A DNA stretch of 64,000 nt from the NCBI RefSeq assembly GCF_000787575.1, contig NW_012236512.1, forward strand, positions 260,511-324,510, read 5' to 3'. A program made the translations under genes and the position numbers. Positions 11,722-21,224 of the stretch are shown here, one piece after another (positions within the stretch are counted from its first letter, which is position 1; every line of letters starts with the position of its first letter). The notes under the pieces are model-generated. The model worked only from the letters and a program-made list of their open reading frames with translations, had not been told where the DNA came from and did not search any database. This stretch comes from Acytostelium subglobosum LB1. Its lineage: Eukaryota; Evosea; Eumycetozoa; Acytosteliales; Acytosteliaceae.

Positions 11722-13163
11722 TCATGATGAGGATGGTTGAGTACCAATGAACAACCTCATGCCATGAAGTATGTCGATGATGGTCTCGTGGAGATTGGAG
11801 ACTTCGGGGAATTGGGTGTTGTGTTCGTAGTAGTACTGGCATTCTTGGGCTGACTTGATAAGTATTAGGAGTAGTCTATCGATGAATTGATAGTAGGTTT
11901 GATTGAGTTGCGTGCTGGGCACGGCACGGAACATCTCTGCAACCTTGTTAAGTGTAGAGATTAACTCAACACAGTTGGTCGATGATTGAGTGCTGTTGCT
12001 GCTGCCACTGCTGTAGGCTTTAACTTGTGCGGCTATAAGTTCTGCCGCGGCAACTGGTCTCTTTGTTGTTTTGTACGCTTCACTACTCATCTCAATTACA
12101 TCGGCAGCCTGCGAGAATACCATGGAGACGATCTGATGCATCAAGAGTACACGATGTTTGGCTTCTCGAGGGTTGTCGCGAGACACAATGTCCAGGAGGG
12201 GTGTGAGTGTGTCGATCGATTCCATCACTCTTCCAAGGTCTTGCAAGATCGCACCATGATAGCTGCGAGCCTCAACGTTGGTTGGACGCATGGCGACGGC
12301 TTCCTCGATGAATGGCAGCGCCTTGGCCGGGTCAGAGTTCTTCGCACTAATGATGCGCGCTTCGAAGCAGTCTGGGTAGAAGTGGAGCATCTGTGCCGAG
12401 GCTTCGACCGCCTTGTCTTTCTGCCCCATTGAATTGTACGCCAAGGCAATGTTGAGCCAAGCATACAAGGACAGGTGCTCCAGGAACGATTGATCAAGTC
12501 GAATAGTAACACCTTTGGGCAAAGGTGTGTTGTGCTTGGCGTATTCTGGATCCTTTTGTAAGCGCTCTAGCAACACCTTATGAATGTCTATACATATGTC
12601 CCATGAAGAAGCTACACCAAACTTCTTACCCAATGCTAACAAAGTGACATAGTCCTCATTCTCCCATTTGGGTGCTTCTCTATATCTCTGCATCAACATT
12701 CCATACATTGAAGGTGACTTTGATACCTTATCATACAACCTATTAACCAAATCCATTCCATTATCTTCTTCAATCATAGTGCTATTCTTGTTGTTGTTGT
12801 TGTTCTTTAGTTTTGATCGATTGATTAGTATGGATAATCATTCATTCATTCATCCATTCATTCAAAGAGATGAGAGCATACCAATGATGGTTTGGTTGAA
12901 GACCAGTATGACCTTGAGTTTCCACCAATGGATGACAATGTTGTTGGGTACTTGGACCATTGTACTGTGCTCATAGACAATGGCAACCTTAAGGGTTTGG
13001 AGAGCCTGTTTGTAAAGTTGAAACAAAGGTTGGTGCCTTTGAATATCATACTTGACCTGAGATACATTGTATTTATATGTTATATGTATATATAATGATA
13101 TTGTTTGAACATCAATGTATTTGTCATCACCTTGATATTGTGTCGTTTCAAGTTGAAACCCAT
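11722..13163 (-). CDS. TPR-like helical repeat protein (three exons)
   Basis: About 417 residues. The ATG at 12777 opens a 351-codon frame, but upstream sequence extends it: exon 1 13163-13131 (MGFNLKRHNIK), intron 13057-13130 (GTGATG...CTCAG), exon 2 13056-12882 (begins VKYDIQRHQPLFQLYKQ, ends NQTII), intron 12768-12881, exon 3 12767-11722. Phases 0 and 1 fit exactly and the total is a multiple of three. The second intron is 114 nt and has two possible acceptors three bases apart (GAAGAAG), a one-residue ambiguity. The body has paired amphipathic helices such as LNIALAYNSMGQKDKAVEAS, typical of tetratricopeptide scaffolds. Function unknown. The upstream exons are my inference; an annotation starting at 12777 would miss 65 residues. 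Confidence 0.8.
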
Positions 13164-13326
13164 AAATTAATCTCTTGAATACTTGAGGTTACAATTCACT
13201 TCAACTTGAATGTCTTGATCCACTTCTATCTTGACAAATAATATAATAAATATAGTAATAATAACTAGATAGATAGAATGTTTACCTACTTACTTAACTT
13301 AACAACATTACTTATATAAGTAGACA

Positions 13327-15344
13327 ATGATAAACACAACTTCAACAACTACTTCTACAACAACTTCAACAACTACAACAACATCATCAATTACAACTAC
13401 AACATCGACAACATTACCAATCAACTCGATTGAAGACAAAGCCATTCTCACAGAGGAGAAGAAGAAGACAACACAACAATCACAATCAAGTGATGTGAAG
13501 CCGCCACATGTACAACAACAGGTACATGTACCTACTGTAAAGATTGAGATAGATGACCAAGATGATGGTCGTCAACATATCCATAGCGTCGACTTGGAGT
13601 ACAAGTCGTTGATTGAGCCGGTAAAGGTAGATAATGATGATCATTATGGCAATTATCAACCACAACCTGTGCCACTTGAGAAACAAGAAGAGCAAGCACG
13701 CCATCCCCACTCCCACTTCCACTGCCACTGCCACTGCAACCAGTCGATATCAAGCAAGATGAAGAAGCCCTTATGTGCTTACATAAAGGTTGCTCACATA
13801 TCATTGAATCAGGCCAACGTGATGAGTTGCGATCACACTGCAAGTTGAAACATTCACCACAAGATTGCAACACGACATATGCCAGCTGTCCAAACGAACG
13901 GAGCCAAAGACTTGTAGTTTATGAGCCATCTCCAAACGACTTGGAGTCGATCGAGTTGATGCTGGCCGATGGATGGTCCAATTGTCTGGACTCGGCATGC
14001 AACAGATGGTTCCGTTCGAATCTCGACATGTCTGGCCACATGCAGCTGGACCATGGTGTGGAGACAGCAGTGGTGTCCAGCCACTTGCAGCTGGAGCATG
14101 GTGTGGAGACAGCGGCAGTAACAGCACTCTTGGTCGATCAGCCCCAACTACTCGTAACTGGTGGCGATGTCGTCCCACCACTACCTCGCGTCAATCTCAA
14201 CAACTTCAGCTGCCAACACGAGTTCTGCGACAGCTCATACATGGTCTACAGCCAGTTGCGCAATCACTGCAAAGAGGAACATGCTTGCACATGGACATAC
14301 GCTGCATGTCCAAACCATCACGTGTTCCCAAGGATTGGATTCAAGGCAGATCCAAAGGACACCGAGTCGATCCGCATGATGCTTGCCAACGGACTGATCA
14401 AGTGTCCGCACGCGTCCTGCACCAGCTTCTTCCCCACACACGGCGCCAAGCAGAGTCACTTGACACAGGCGATGCATCAGTGTGCTGAGCCATGGAGATG
14501 CAGGGCATGTCAACAACTAGAGGGCAGTGTTGAGGAGGATATCAAGCACAGGATCCGGTGTATGCATTCGTCATGCGCCAAAGTGTACTCGAACACATAC
14601 AACGCGTATGCTCATTGCGCCTCGGTACATCGATGTGCGTGCACCTATGCCACTTGTCCAAACCTGCGTCACTACCAAAAGAAGAAGTTCTCGGTCTTGC
14701 CTGATGACACAAAGTCGATCACAATGATGCTTGCCAATGGCTTGATCAAATGCACACATACAGACTGCCACATCTACTTCATACGCGCCAAGAGCCAGAT
14801 GAACCATGTGCGTAAGATTACACATCAATGTATCGATCCAAGTCACTGCAGGGCCTGTCAGAAGCGACGCTCATCATTAGGGTCAATTGACAGCCACGAC
14901 CATGGCGTCTTGGCATTGGAGGAGCATGAACATAGCAGCAACAGACTGAAGAAGAGGAACAAGGTAACAAGCAGCAATGTAGACGTACACGTAGACGTAG
15001 ACGATGTGGATCAACATGATCCTGCTGGCAACGTACATCTATTATACCTCGTCAACCTTCGAGCAAAAAGAACGATTCAACAGGTTGCCTGGAGGAGTGT
15101 GGCGAAGACCAAAGGTGATAATGGTGAGGGCGAGAATGTTGAGATTGAAGATAAGGTTACAGAGCTTGGAGCGCTGGCAACAATCTTCAACATCAAATGT
15201 CCCCATATCAGCTGCGAGAGTAGTGGTACACTGGATGAGATGCTGGTCCATCTTGGAGAGGATCACAAGTGTCCAACTCTGTCTCTACTTCCATGTGATG
15301 GTTGCAAACTGGACCAAGAGGGGTCAAATTGGCTACTCATTTAG
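13327..15344 (+). CDS. Cys/His-rich zinc-finger-like protein 1 of the cluster
   Basis: First of five related genes. The N-terminus is Thr/Ser-rich, then acidic. The body has three ~100-residue modules of the form CxHxxC ... HC(x4)HxC ... CPN ... SI(x)MMLA(x)G(x4)C(x)HxxC ... HQC ... CxxC, beginning near 13773, 14209 and 14557, and a conserved tail (KCPHISCE ... CDGCKL ... NWLLI). Probably zinc-binding; nuclear or RNA/DNA-related role is only a guess. The Thr-rich frame and the Cys/His frame differ. An intron at 13621-13754 (GTAAAG ... ATCAAG) would join them in phase 0 as SLIEP|QDEEALMCLHKGC; a small indel in the CCACTG microsatellite at ~13710-13735 is the alternative. A 48-nt tandem duplication lies at ~14038-14130 in module 1. 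Confidence 0.75.
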
Positions 15345-15668
15345 TTCCATAACCATTAAAATCCGAGAGTTTGCCATCCGATCATGGGATGGATGAGGGG
15401 CATTTTGTCGTCAATCATTCAATCAATCAATCAAACAATCAATCATTTGTTCTGTCCTTGTGGGTTTGATCATCGCCCCCGAAGGCCCCATGTCGTTCAC
15501 CTCAAGGTCACTTCATTTCATTTCATCCAAATTCAAACAAATAACGATCAAACAAATACAAATACATATTATTGTAGCTATAATAACAACAACTACCAAT
15601 AACAACTTAGAGCAACATCACAACATCTACAGCATCAACAACAGAGTGAGATAGAGAGGGTCGCATGC
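15345..15668. other. Spacer between Cys/His genes 1 and 2
   Basis: Starts with the 3' flank of gene 1, then CAATCAATCAATCAAACAATC repeats, a short GC-rich patch near 15470-15500 and an Asn/Thr-coding-like AAC/ACA-rich stretch up to the start of gene 2. The frame at 15460-15654 is open but carries no recognisable domain and I do not call it. Confidence 0.5.
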
Positions 15669-15930
15669 ATGTCAAAGAAAGGTCAGAAGGTTGGATATTA
15701 CTGTCTGCACAAGAGATGTCCAAATGGAGGGACATACAAGTACAGCACATTCACCAGTCTTATGGATCACTGTCATGCCCTGCACTCTTGCACACATACA
15801 TACGCGACATGTCCAAACGATCGTAAACATCGAAGTTGAAGCAAGATGTGTGCAGACACTTGACCAAGCCATCGTGCAACATCAACTCTATCGATGCCGT
15901 GTCATCAGGGTCGGGAAGAAAGTGCAACTT
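15669..15930 (+). pseudogene. Scrambled first module of Cys/His gene 2, containing an inverted segment
   Basis: ATG at 15669 opens a frame with module 1 of the family (YYCLHKRCPNGGTYKYSTF ... TYATCPNDRKHRS) that stops at 15837. The next ~90 bases make sense only on the opposite strand: the minus strand of ~15835-15925 reads PDPDDTASIELMLHDGLVKC followed by LHTSCFNF, nearly identical to the second half of module 1 in gene 4 (19252-19335). The inverted piece is flanked by AAGTTG (15833-15838) and CAACTT (15925-15930). After it the frame resumes in the middle of module 2 (IFSDLHVHCRSEHNC), so roughly 60 residues are also missing. This is a real rearrangement or an assembly error. Confidence 0.75.
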
Positions 15931-17315
15931 ACAGAATATTCAGCGACTTACATGTCCACTGCCGATCAGAACATAATTGCGCATGGACGTATGCCACGTG
16001 CCCAAACGATCGCCTTTATCGCAAGAGAGCTCATATAGCACAGCCGGACGACACTGCTTCCATCGAGATGATGCTGGCCAATGGACTCATCAAGTGTTGG
16101 CACACCTCTTGCATGTACTTCATGTCGACGGAGGATACACGCTATTCACACTTGTCAAACGTGGATCATCAATGCACCGACCATGAAACCTGCTATGGCT
16201 GTCTCATTCGAGCAAACAGGAGGATGGGACCAGGTCATTCAACATCTAGGGACGACACCGATTGCGAGATGGAGGAACCTGACAACGACGGAGAGAATAA
16301 TGATAATGATGAGGATGACGAAGATGACAATGATGGTTCAAACAATATGAGAGTTAAACCAAGGCTTCAATGTCTACATGACAATTGCACGGTGAGGCAT
16401 TACCGAGTTCTCCATTTGCGTACTCACTGCACGACGAGCCATGGATGCACACATACGTATGCCAGTTGTCCGAATGAACGGAAGCGCAGGAACTCGTTTT
16501 TTGAGACACCGCCAGAGGACGTGGACTCGATCGCAATGATGAAGGCCGATGGAATGGCCAAGTGTTGGCACACCTCTTGCAACAAATGGTTCAGATCGAT
16601 GGTAACGGTCAAGGAGCACATGAGAATGAAGGAGCACCAATGCAAGGACAGCGAGACTTGTGCTGGATGCAATCAAACGACAGACGATATCACGCTGCCC
16701 GAGATTAGGTTCAACAAGGTAGCTCTCAAGTGTCTCCACAAAGACTGCACCAGGACAAAGATGAGCGGCAGCCTTAAGCACCTTCAGCTGCATTGCAAGG
16801 GAGTGCATCGATGCACGTTAACGTTTGCCAGCTGTCCAAACTCAAACACATACCGACGAAACAAGTTCAGGGCCGATCCAAACGATGCTGCATCAATCAA
16901 GATGATATTGGCTAAAGGATTGACCAAGTGTCCACACAAGTCTTGTGGTAACTTCTTCCACACATTGTCGAGCAAGGTGAGGCACGCAGCAAAGAAGCAT
17001 CAGTGTGCACAAGATTGCAAGGCCTGCCTTCAATCTATGGCCATCAACAGTAATGATGACGATGGACTTATTACAACTGATAGACCGCTGGGATTCACTG
17101 TTGAGCAGTCTGGCAATGAGGCATTGTTTGACATGATCAAGTGTCCACATGTCAGTTGTGAGCATCATGGGTCCATGGACGACATCAACATTCATCTTGG
17201 ACAAGACCACAACTGTCAATCATCATCACAGTTGCAACAACAATGTATTGGTTGCCAGTTGTCTCGTCACAATGACAATGATGAACATCATCAACGTGAT
17301 TGGTTGCTCGTGTGA
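15894..17315 (+). CDS. Cys/His-rich zinc-finger-like protein 2, intact part
   Basis: Open frame carrying the remainder of module 2 (HCRSEHNCAWTYATCPN ... SCMYFM), an acidic Asp/Asn/Glu linker (~16260-16340), module 3 (LQCLHDNCTVRHYRV ...), module 4 (LKCLHKDCTRTKMSG ...) and the family tail (IKCPHVSCEHHGSMDDI ... GCQLSRH ... DWLLV). Module order and linker match gene 4, so these two are closest paralogues. The apparent ATG at 15894 lies inside the inverted segment described for 15669-15930 and is unlikely to be a natural start; the true gene probably began at 15669. If the rearrangement is real, only modules 3-4 and the tail could be made intact. Cellular role unknown. Confidence 0.75.
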   Translation: MPCHQGREESATYRIFSDLHVHCRSEHNCAWTYATCPNDRLYRKRAHIAQPDDTASIEMMLANGLIKCWHTSCMYFMSTEDTRYSHLSNVDHQCTDHETCYGCLIRANRRMGPGHSTSRDDTDCEMEEPDNDGENNDNDEDDEDDNDGSNNMRVKPRLQCLHDNCTVRHYRVLHLRTHCTTSHGCTHTYASCPNERKRRNSFFETPPEDVDSIAMMKADGMAKCWHTSCNKWFRSMVTVKEHMRMKEHQCKDSETCAGCNQTTDDITLPEIRFNKVALKCLHKDCTRTKMSGSLKHLQLHCKGVHRCTLTFASCPNSNTYRRNKFRADPNDAASIKMILAKGLTKCPHKSCGNFFHTLSSKVRHAAKKHQCAQDCKACLQSMAINSNDDDGLITTDRPLGFTVEQSGNEALFDMIKCPHVSCEHHGSMDDINIHLGQDHNCQSSSQLQQQCIGCQLSRHNDNDEHHQRDWLLV

Positions 17316-17470
17316 GTGATCAGTCAAGAATAAAATCAATCATTTTGAACATTCATTCATTTATTCATTTGTTCAATCAAACAAGCAAATACATATTATA
17401 ACAAAATGCAACCTCAACAACATCAACTACATCAACAATCACTACAAACAACAAAGCAGAGCAAACTACA

Positions 17471-18058
17471 ATGATGAAGCCGAGACTTGCCTGTCTTCAT
17501 TTGGGCTGCACAAGGACCTTCATAGATTATGGCACAATGAGCAAGCATTGCTCCACCGATCATGGCTGCACTCGGACTTATGCATCGTGTCCAAACTTCA
17601 GAAGCTATCGGACAAGGTTGTTCATTGTCGATGCCGAAGACAAAGACTCAATCGAGATGATGCTGGCCGATGGACTCATCAAGTGTTTGCACACCACTTG
17701 CTTCAACTTCTTCACCTCGTCGGTCTCCATGTGCCTACACTTGTGGAGGAAAGGTGGAGATCATCAATGTGCAGACCGCAACAGCTGTCCAGGTTGTCTG
17801 CGCAGTGACTTGTTGATGGCAAGGTACACACATCCCAATGATCTTCCATCCATCAAGCCGTTTGTCTGTTTACACGATGGTTGCTCCAAAGAGTTCGATG
17901 TGTTTGGTACTCTGCAACATCATTGCAAGGTAGTGCATCAATGTCAATCATTCGAACAGGGACCCACTTTCATCAACTTCATCAGGCCCAATCAAGTTGG
18001 AGTCTGGAATGAGAGCATGTTCAATGTGATCAAATGTCCAACATCAACAACATTGTGA
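17471..18058 (+). CDS. Cys/His-rich zinc-finger-like protein 3, shortened copy
   Basis: About 195 residues (MMKPRLACLHLGC ... MFNVIKCPTSTTL). One full module and the start of a second are nearly identical to the gene at 48-50 kb. Two internal deletions are visible by comparison: after HQC the second module jumps straight to the pre-tail region (FIRPNQVGVWNE), and after FNVIKCP about 30 codons are lost. The second deletion shifts the frame; the lost family ending can still be read in another frame at ~18036-18108 (QQHCDGCKLSRH ... DWLLM). Even the 5' leader shares GCAGAGCAAAC with the inverted paralogue. Likely a decaying duplicate. A near-perfect inverted repeat TTCACCC...GGGTGAA lies just downstream at ~18120-18142. 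Confidence 0.7.
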   Translation: MMKPRLACLHLGCTRTFIDYGTMSKHCSTDHGCTRTYASCPNFRSYRTRLFIVDAEDKDSIEMMLADGLIKCLHTTCFNFFTSSVSMCLHLWRKGGDHQCADRNSCPGCLRSDLLMARYTHPNDLPSIKPFVCLHDGCSKEFDVFGTLQHHCKVVHQCQSFEQGPTFINFIRPNQVGVWNESMFNVIKCPTSTTL

Positions 18059-18404
18059 TGGTTGCAAGTTGTCTCGCCATGATGATAATGATTGGTTGCT
18101 CATGTGAGTGATGATAGTTATTCACCCTTTTAAAGGGGGTGAAGGTAGTATGACTTCTGATTTAAACAATACAGTGTTGTAAATCTAAATCCAACGATCA
18201 CAATATATATTATTAATTGTCGAATAATTTATATATAATATTTTTGTGGTGAAATAAATTTATAGGCTAATTTACAAATTGGATGATCAATTATTAATAA
18301 TTAAATCCTAAATCTTGGATTCAATCAATTATATATAGGAAAAGGCTAAATTGAATTATTATTATTATTATTATTACAATATATATAAATATATTATTAC
18401 TACA

Positions 18405-18797
18405 ATGAAATTAACTAATTTTATTATTAATTATTATATTTTTGGATTATTACTATTTATCTCCATGAATTTAAATAATGGAGAGGAAACTAATTTTGAC
18501 TTTTCTCCTTCTAACCTTATTATTAGTAAATCTAAATATTCACTACCTAAATACTATGGTAGTGACGATTTTATTCACCAAGTAATTAACCAAGCTTCAA
18601 GTGATAATAATCCAATGAGAGTTGATATGGAAGACTCACTTAGTAGTTCTGATAGCTACCCTTATGTGAGAGATTCTCCAGCTTATTCATACATTCAAGG
18701 TGGTCAACCTCCAATTCACCAAGTTCAATCAAAGAAGGGTACCTCTATAGGAGGTAGGGGAGGACTCCCAGATAATATTTACCATTTAATCAGATAA
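18405..18797 (+). CDS. Small secreted orphan protein, AT-rich
   Basis: About 130 residues. An ATG exists 54 nt upstream (18351), but that would prepend a Tyr/Ile-rich low-complexity stretch; the start at 18405 (ACAATGAAA) gives a proper signal peptide (MKLTNFIINYY followed by IFGLLLFISM). The mature part is Ser/Asp/Tyr-rich, lacks cysteine, and ends with a Gly-rich segment and DNIYHLIR. I recognise no family. Its codons are far more AT-rich (ATT, TTA, AAT, AGT) than those of the flanking Cys/His genes, and it sits between members 3 and 4 of that cluster on the same strand. It could be a young or transferred gene; expression is unproven. Confidence 0.6.
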   Translation: MKLTNFIINYYIFGLLLFISMNLNNGEETNFDFSPSNLIISKSKYSLPKYYGSDDFIHQVINQASSDNNPMRVDMEDSLSSSDSYPYVRDSPAYSYIQGGQPPIHQVQSKKGTSIGGRGGLPDNIYHLIR

Positions 18798-19051
18798 TTT
18801 TTGTCGTTGTTTTTTGAAATCAATTTTAATAAAATCCTATTATTATTTATATCATGAATAATACCCCCTCATTTGGGACCATCCCTTTACTAACAAACAG
18901 ATTTCGAGTGATGGTACGGATTGATCGAGCTTTCATGTCCCATAAATAATCAAAGGTGGACCCTTTCATTTCACTTTGAGGTCGAGTCCTCAGCCTTAAC
19001 ATGGACCACCACTCAATCAACCAATCAAAAAAAATACACTTACACATATAT

Positions 19052-20924
19052 ATGTCATTGACCAGATATAAAACAATAGAGGTACAACGAAAGGAGGAGG
19101 GATTGTATTGTTTGCACAAACGTTGCCCAAATAGATCACATAGCTATAGCACATTTGACAAACTACAACAACACTGCCGAGTGCTACATGGATGCGAGGG
19201 CACCTATGCAGGCTGTCCAAACGATCGAAGATACCGCAGTACACTCTTTTGTCCGGATCCTGATGACACAGCATCGATCGAGTTGATGTTGCGCGATGGT
19301 CTCGTCAAGTGTCTGCACACATCTTGCTTCAACTTCTACGGGTCAAAGGAGGGCTTGACTCAACACTTGCAGTTCAAAGATGGAGACCATCAATGTGCCG
19401 ACCGTCTGACCTGTCCTGGCTGTCTTCGAAGTGACTCATTGATGACAAAGGCGACCACTATATCTGATGGCCGTCGACCTCAGACCGTCTTGCTTTATTG
19501 TCAACATGGTACATGCAGGATGGAGTTCAAATCGTTCAACGAAATACATATGCACTGCAGAGCAGTGCATCGATGCACATGGACCTACGCAACCTGTCCA
19601 AACGAGCGTAGCTACCGCAAGAGAGCATTCAAAGCTGATGCCGCTGACACTGCATCGATCGAGATGATGTTGGCCGATGGCTTTATCAAGTGTCCGCATA
19701 CATCCTGCCTCCACTTCCTTGAAACGGAAGAGTCACTGTTGGCTCACTTCCGCAAAGTAAAGCACGAATGTAGCGACCGAACGACATGCCTAGGCTGCCA
19801 GCCACGGTCCAAAATTCGTTCAGAAGGGCTACTCTCATCTCTCAAGCGACGCCGGACAGTGCTCGACGAGGACTCGGATGCCGAAACACCATCTACAACA
19901 GACAGTGGACAGGCCAAGCCACACCCCAGGTATAACACCATTACCAGTCAAGATGGAGACAACCACAGAATGCCAAAGCTCCGCTGTCTACATGATGATT
20001 GTACCATCGCACGNTTATCAAGTGGGTAGTATCCGCTTACACTGTAAAGAGGCCCATGGATGCACACATAGCTATTCATGTTGCCCAAATGAGAGAGAGC
20101 GAAGAACAACATTCTTTGACACACCACCCGACGACGTGGAATCAATCAGAATGATGATGGCCGATGGAATGATCAAGTGTCGTCACACATCATGCAACAA
20201 ATGGTTCAGATATAGACATACTGTAAATGAGCACATGAGGATGAAGGAGCATCATTGTGACGACAAGCAGAGCTGCGATGGATGTACTCGACATAACTTT
20301 CGTCACAAGTTGTCGGTTAAGCTGAACAAGAAAGTATTCAAGTGTCAACATATTGCCTGCTCCAACACAAATGAGTTCTCAAGCTTCTCCGCTCTTCACA
20401 TTCATTGCCATGATTTTCATCGATGCACTTTGACATTTGCCAGTTGTCCAAACTACCAGATGTATCAACGACACAAGTTCAAAGCCGATATAAACGATAC
20501 CGCGTCCATTGAGATGCTGCTGGCAAGAGGACTGACAAAGTGTCCACACACCTCCTGCGGTCACTTCTTCCGCTCACCGGAAGGCAAGACATCCCACTTA
20601 TCTACTCCACATCAACAGTGTGCTGACCAAGAAGATTGCAAGACATGTCTTGATAACAGCGTCAACATTAACAATTGTATCGATAATGATGATGATGGAC
20701 ATTCAACTCAAAGACCTTTCGGATACATAGTTCAAGAATCAGACCAAGGTGGAGAGTTCTACAACATCATCACATGTCCGCATGTCAGTTGCGATCATCA
20801 TGGATCAATGAACGACATCATCATCCATCTTGGACAAGACCACAACTGTCCATCATCATCACAGTCACAACAATGTGATGGTTGTCGAATGTCGAGTCAG
20901 GGTACAGATTGGCTACTCATTTGA
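19052..20924 (+). CDS. Cys/His-rich zinc-finger-like protein 4, fullest copy (frame interrupted by N)
   Basis: Start MSLTRYKTIEVQ at 19052; an in-frame ATG at 19001 is possible but adds leader-like sequence. Contents in order: module 1 (LYCLHKRCPNRSHSY ...), module 2 (LLYCQHGTCRMEFKS ...), a basic-acidic linker (LKRRRTVLDEDSDAE), module 3 (LRCLHDDCTIARYQV ...), module 4 (FKCQHIACSNTNEFS ...) and the tail (ITCPHVSCDHHGSMNDI ... CDGCRMSS ... DWLLI). The reading frame changes exactly at the N at 20014. Dropping the N yields TIARYQVGSIRLHC, in perfect register with gene 2, so I treat the N as one surplus base. Result ~623 residues. Conserved Cys and His spacing suggests metal binding; no known named family comes to mind. 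Confidence 0.8.
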
Positions 20925-21224
20925 TTGATTGGTTGGTTGGTTTGTTACACAATAAATGATCACTTTAAAGTGTGAATGATACAAGGAAATTAATGAATGG
21001 TATAAATGAATGAATGAATGAATGGTATAAATGAATGTATGAATGAATGAATGGGATCAATGAAGGTATTTGTGAAAAGTGAGAGGTTCAAACTTAAAAG
21101 TGTGAGTTCACATTCTCAAGATTGCAAGAGGTGTTCCCGCACTCATTCGAATCAACTCACCACATCTTTAAAATAAAATAAATGAGGAATTTAATTTGTG
21201 TCAAGTGGTGTGAATGATCAATCG
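20925..21224. other. Convergent spacer with AATG tetranucleotide runs
   Basis: 3' flanks of Cys/His gene 4 and the helicase. Contains GAATGAATGAATG tracts at ~21005-21055 and an AATAAA-like site near 20952. No gene seen. Confidence 0.6.

Noticed and set aside
12892-13095. + strand frame MVEDQYDLEFPPMDDN...
   Set aside because: It begins with TTG, not ATG, and is the antisense of exon 2 of the TPR-like gene, which fits exactly with flanking exons.
15669-15930. An intron to explain the frame break in Cys/His gene 2 (GTAAAC ... TTACAG)
   Set aside because: The splice would be in the wrong phase for the downstream module, and the interval contains clear inverted coding sequence.
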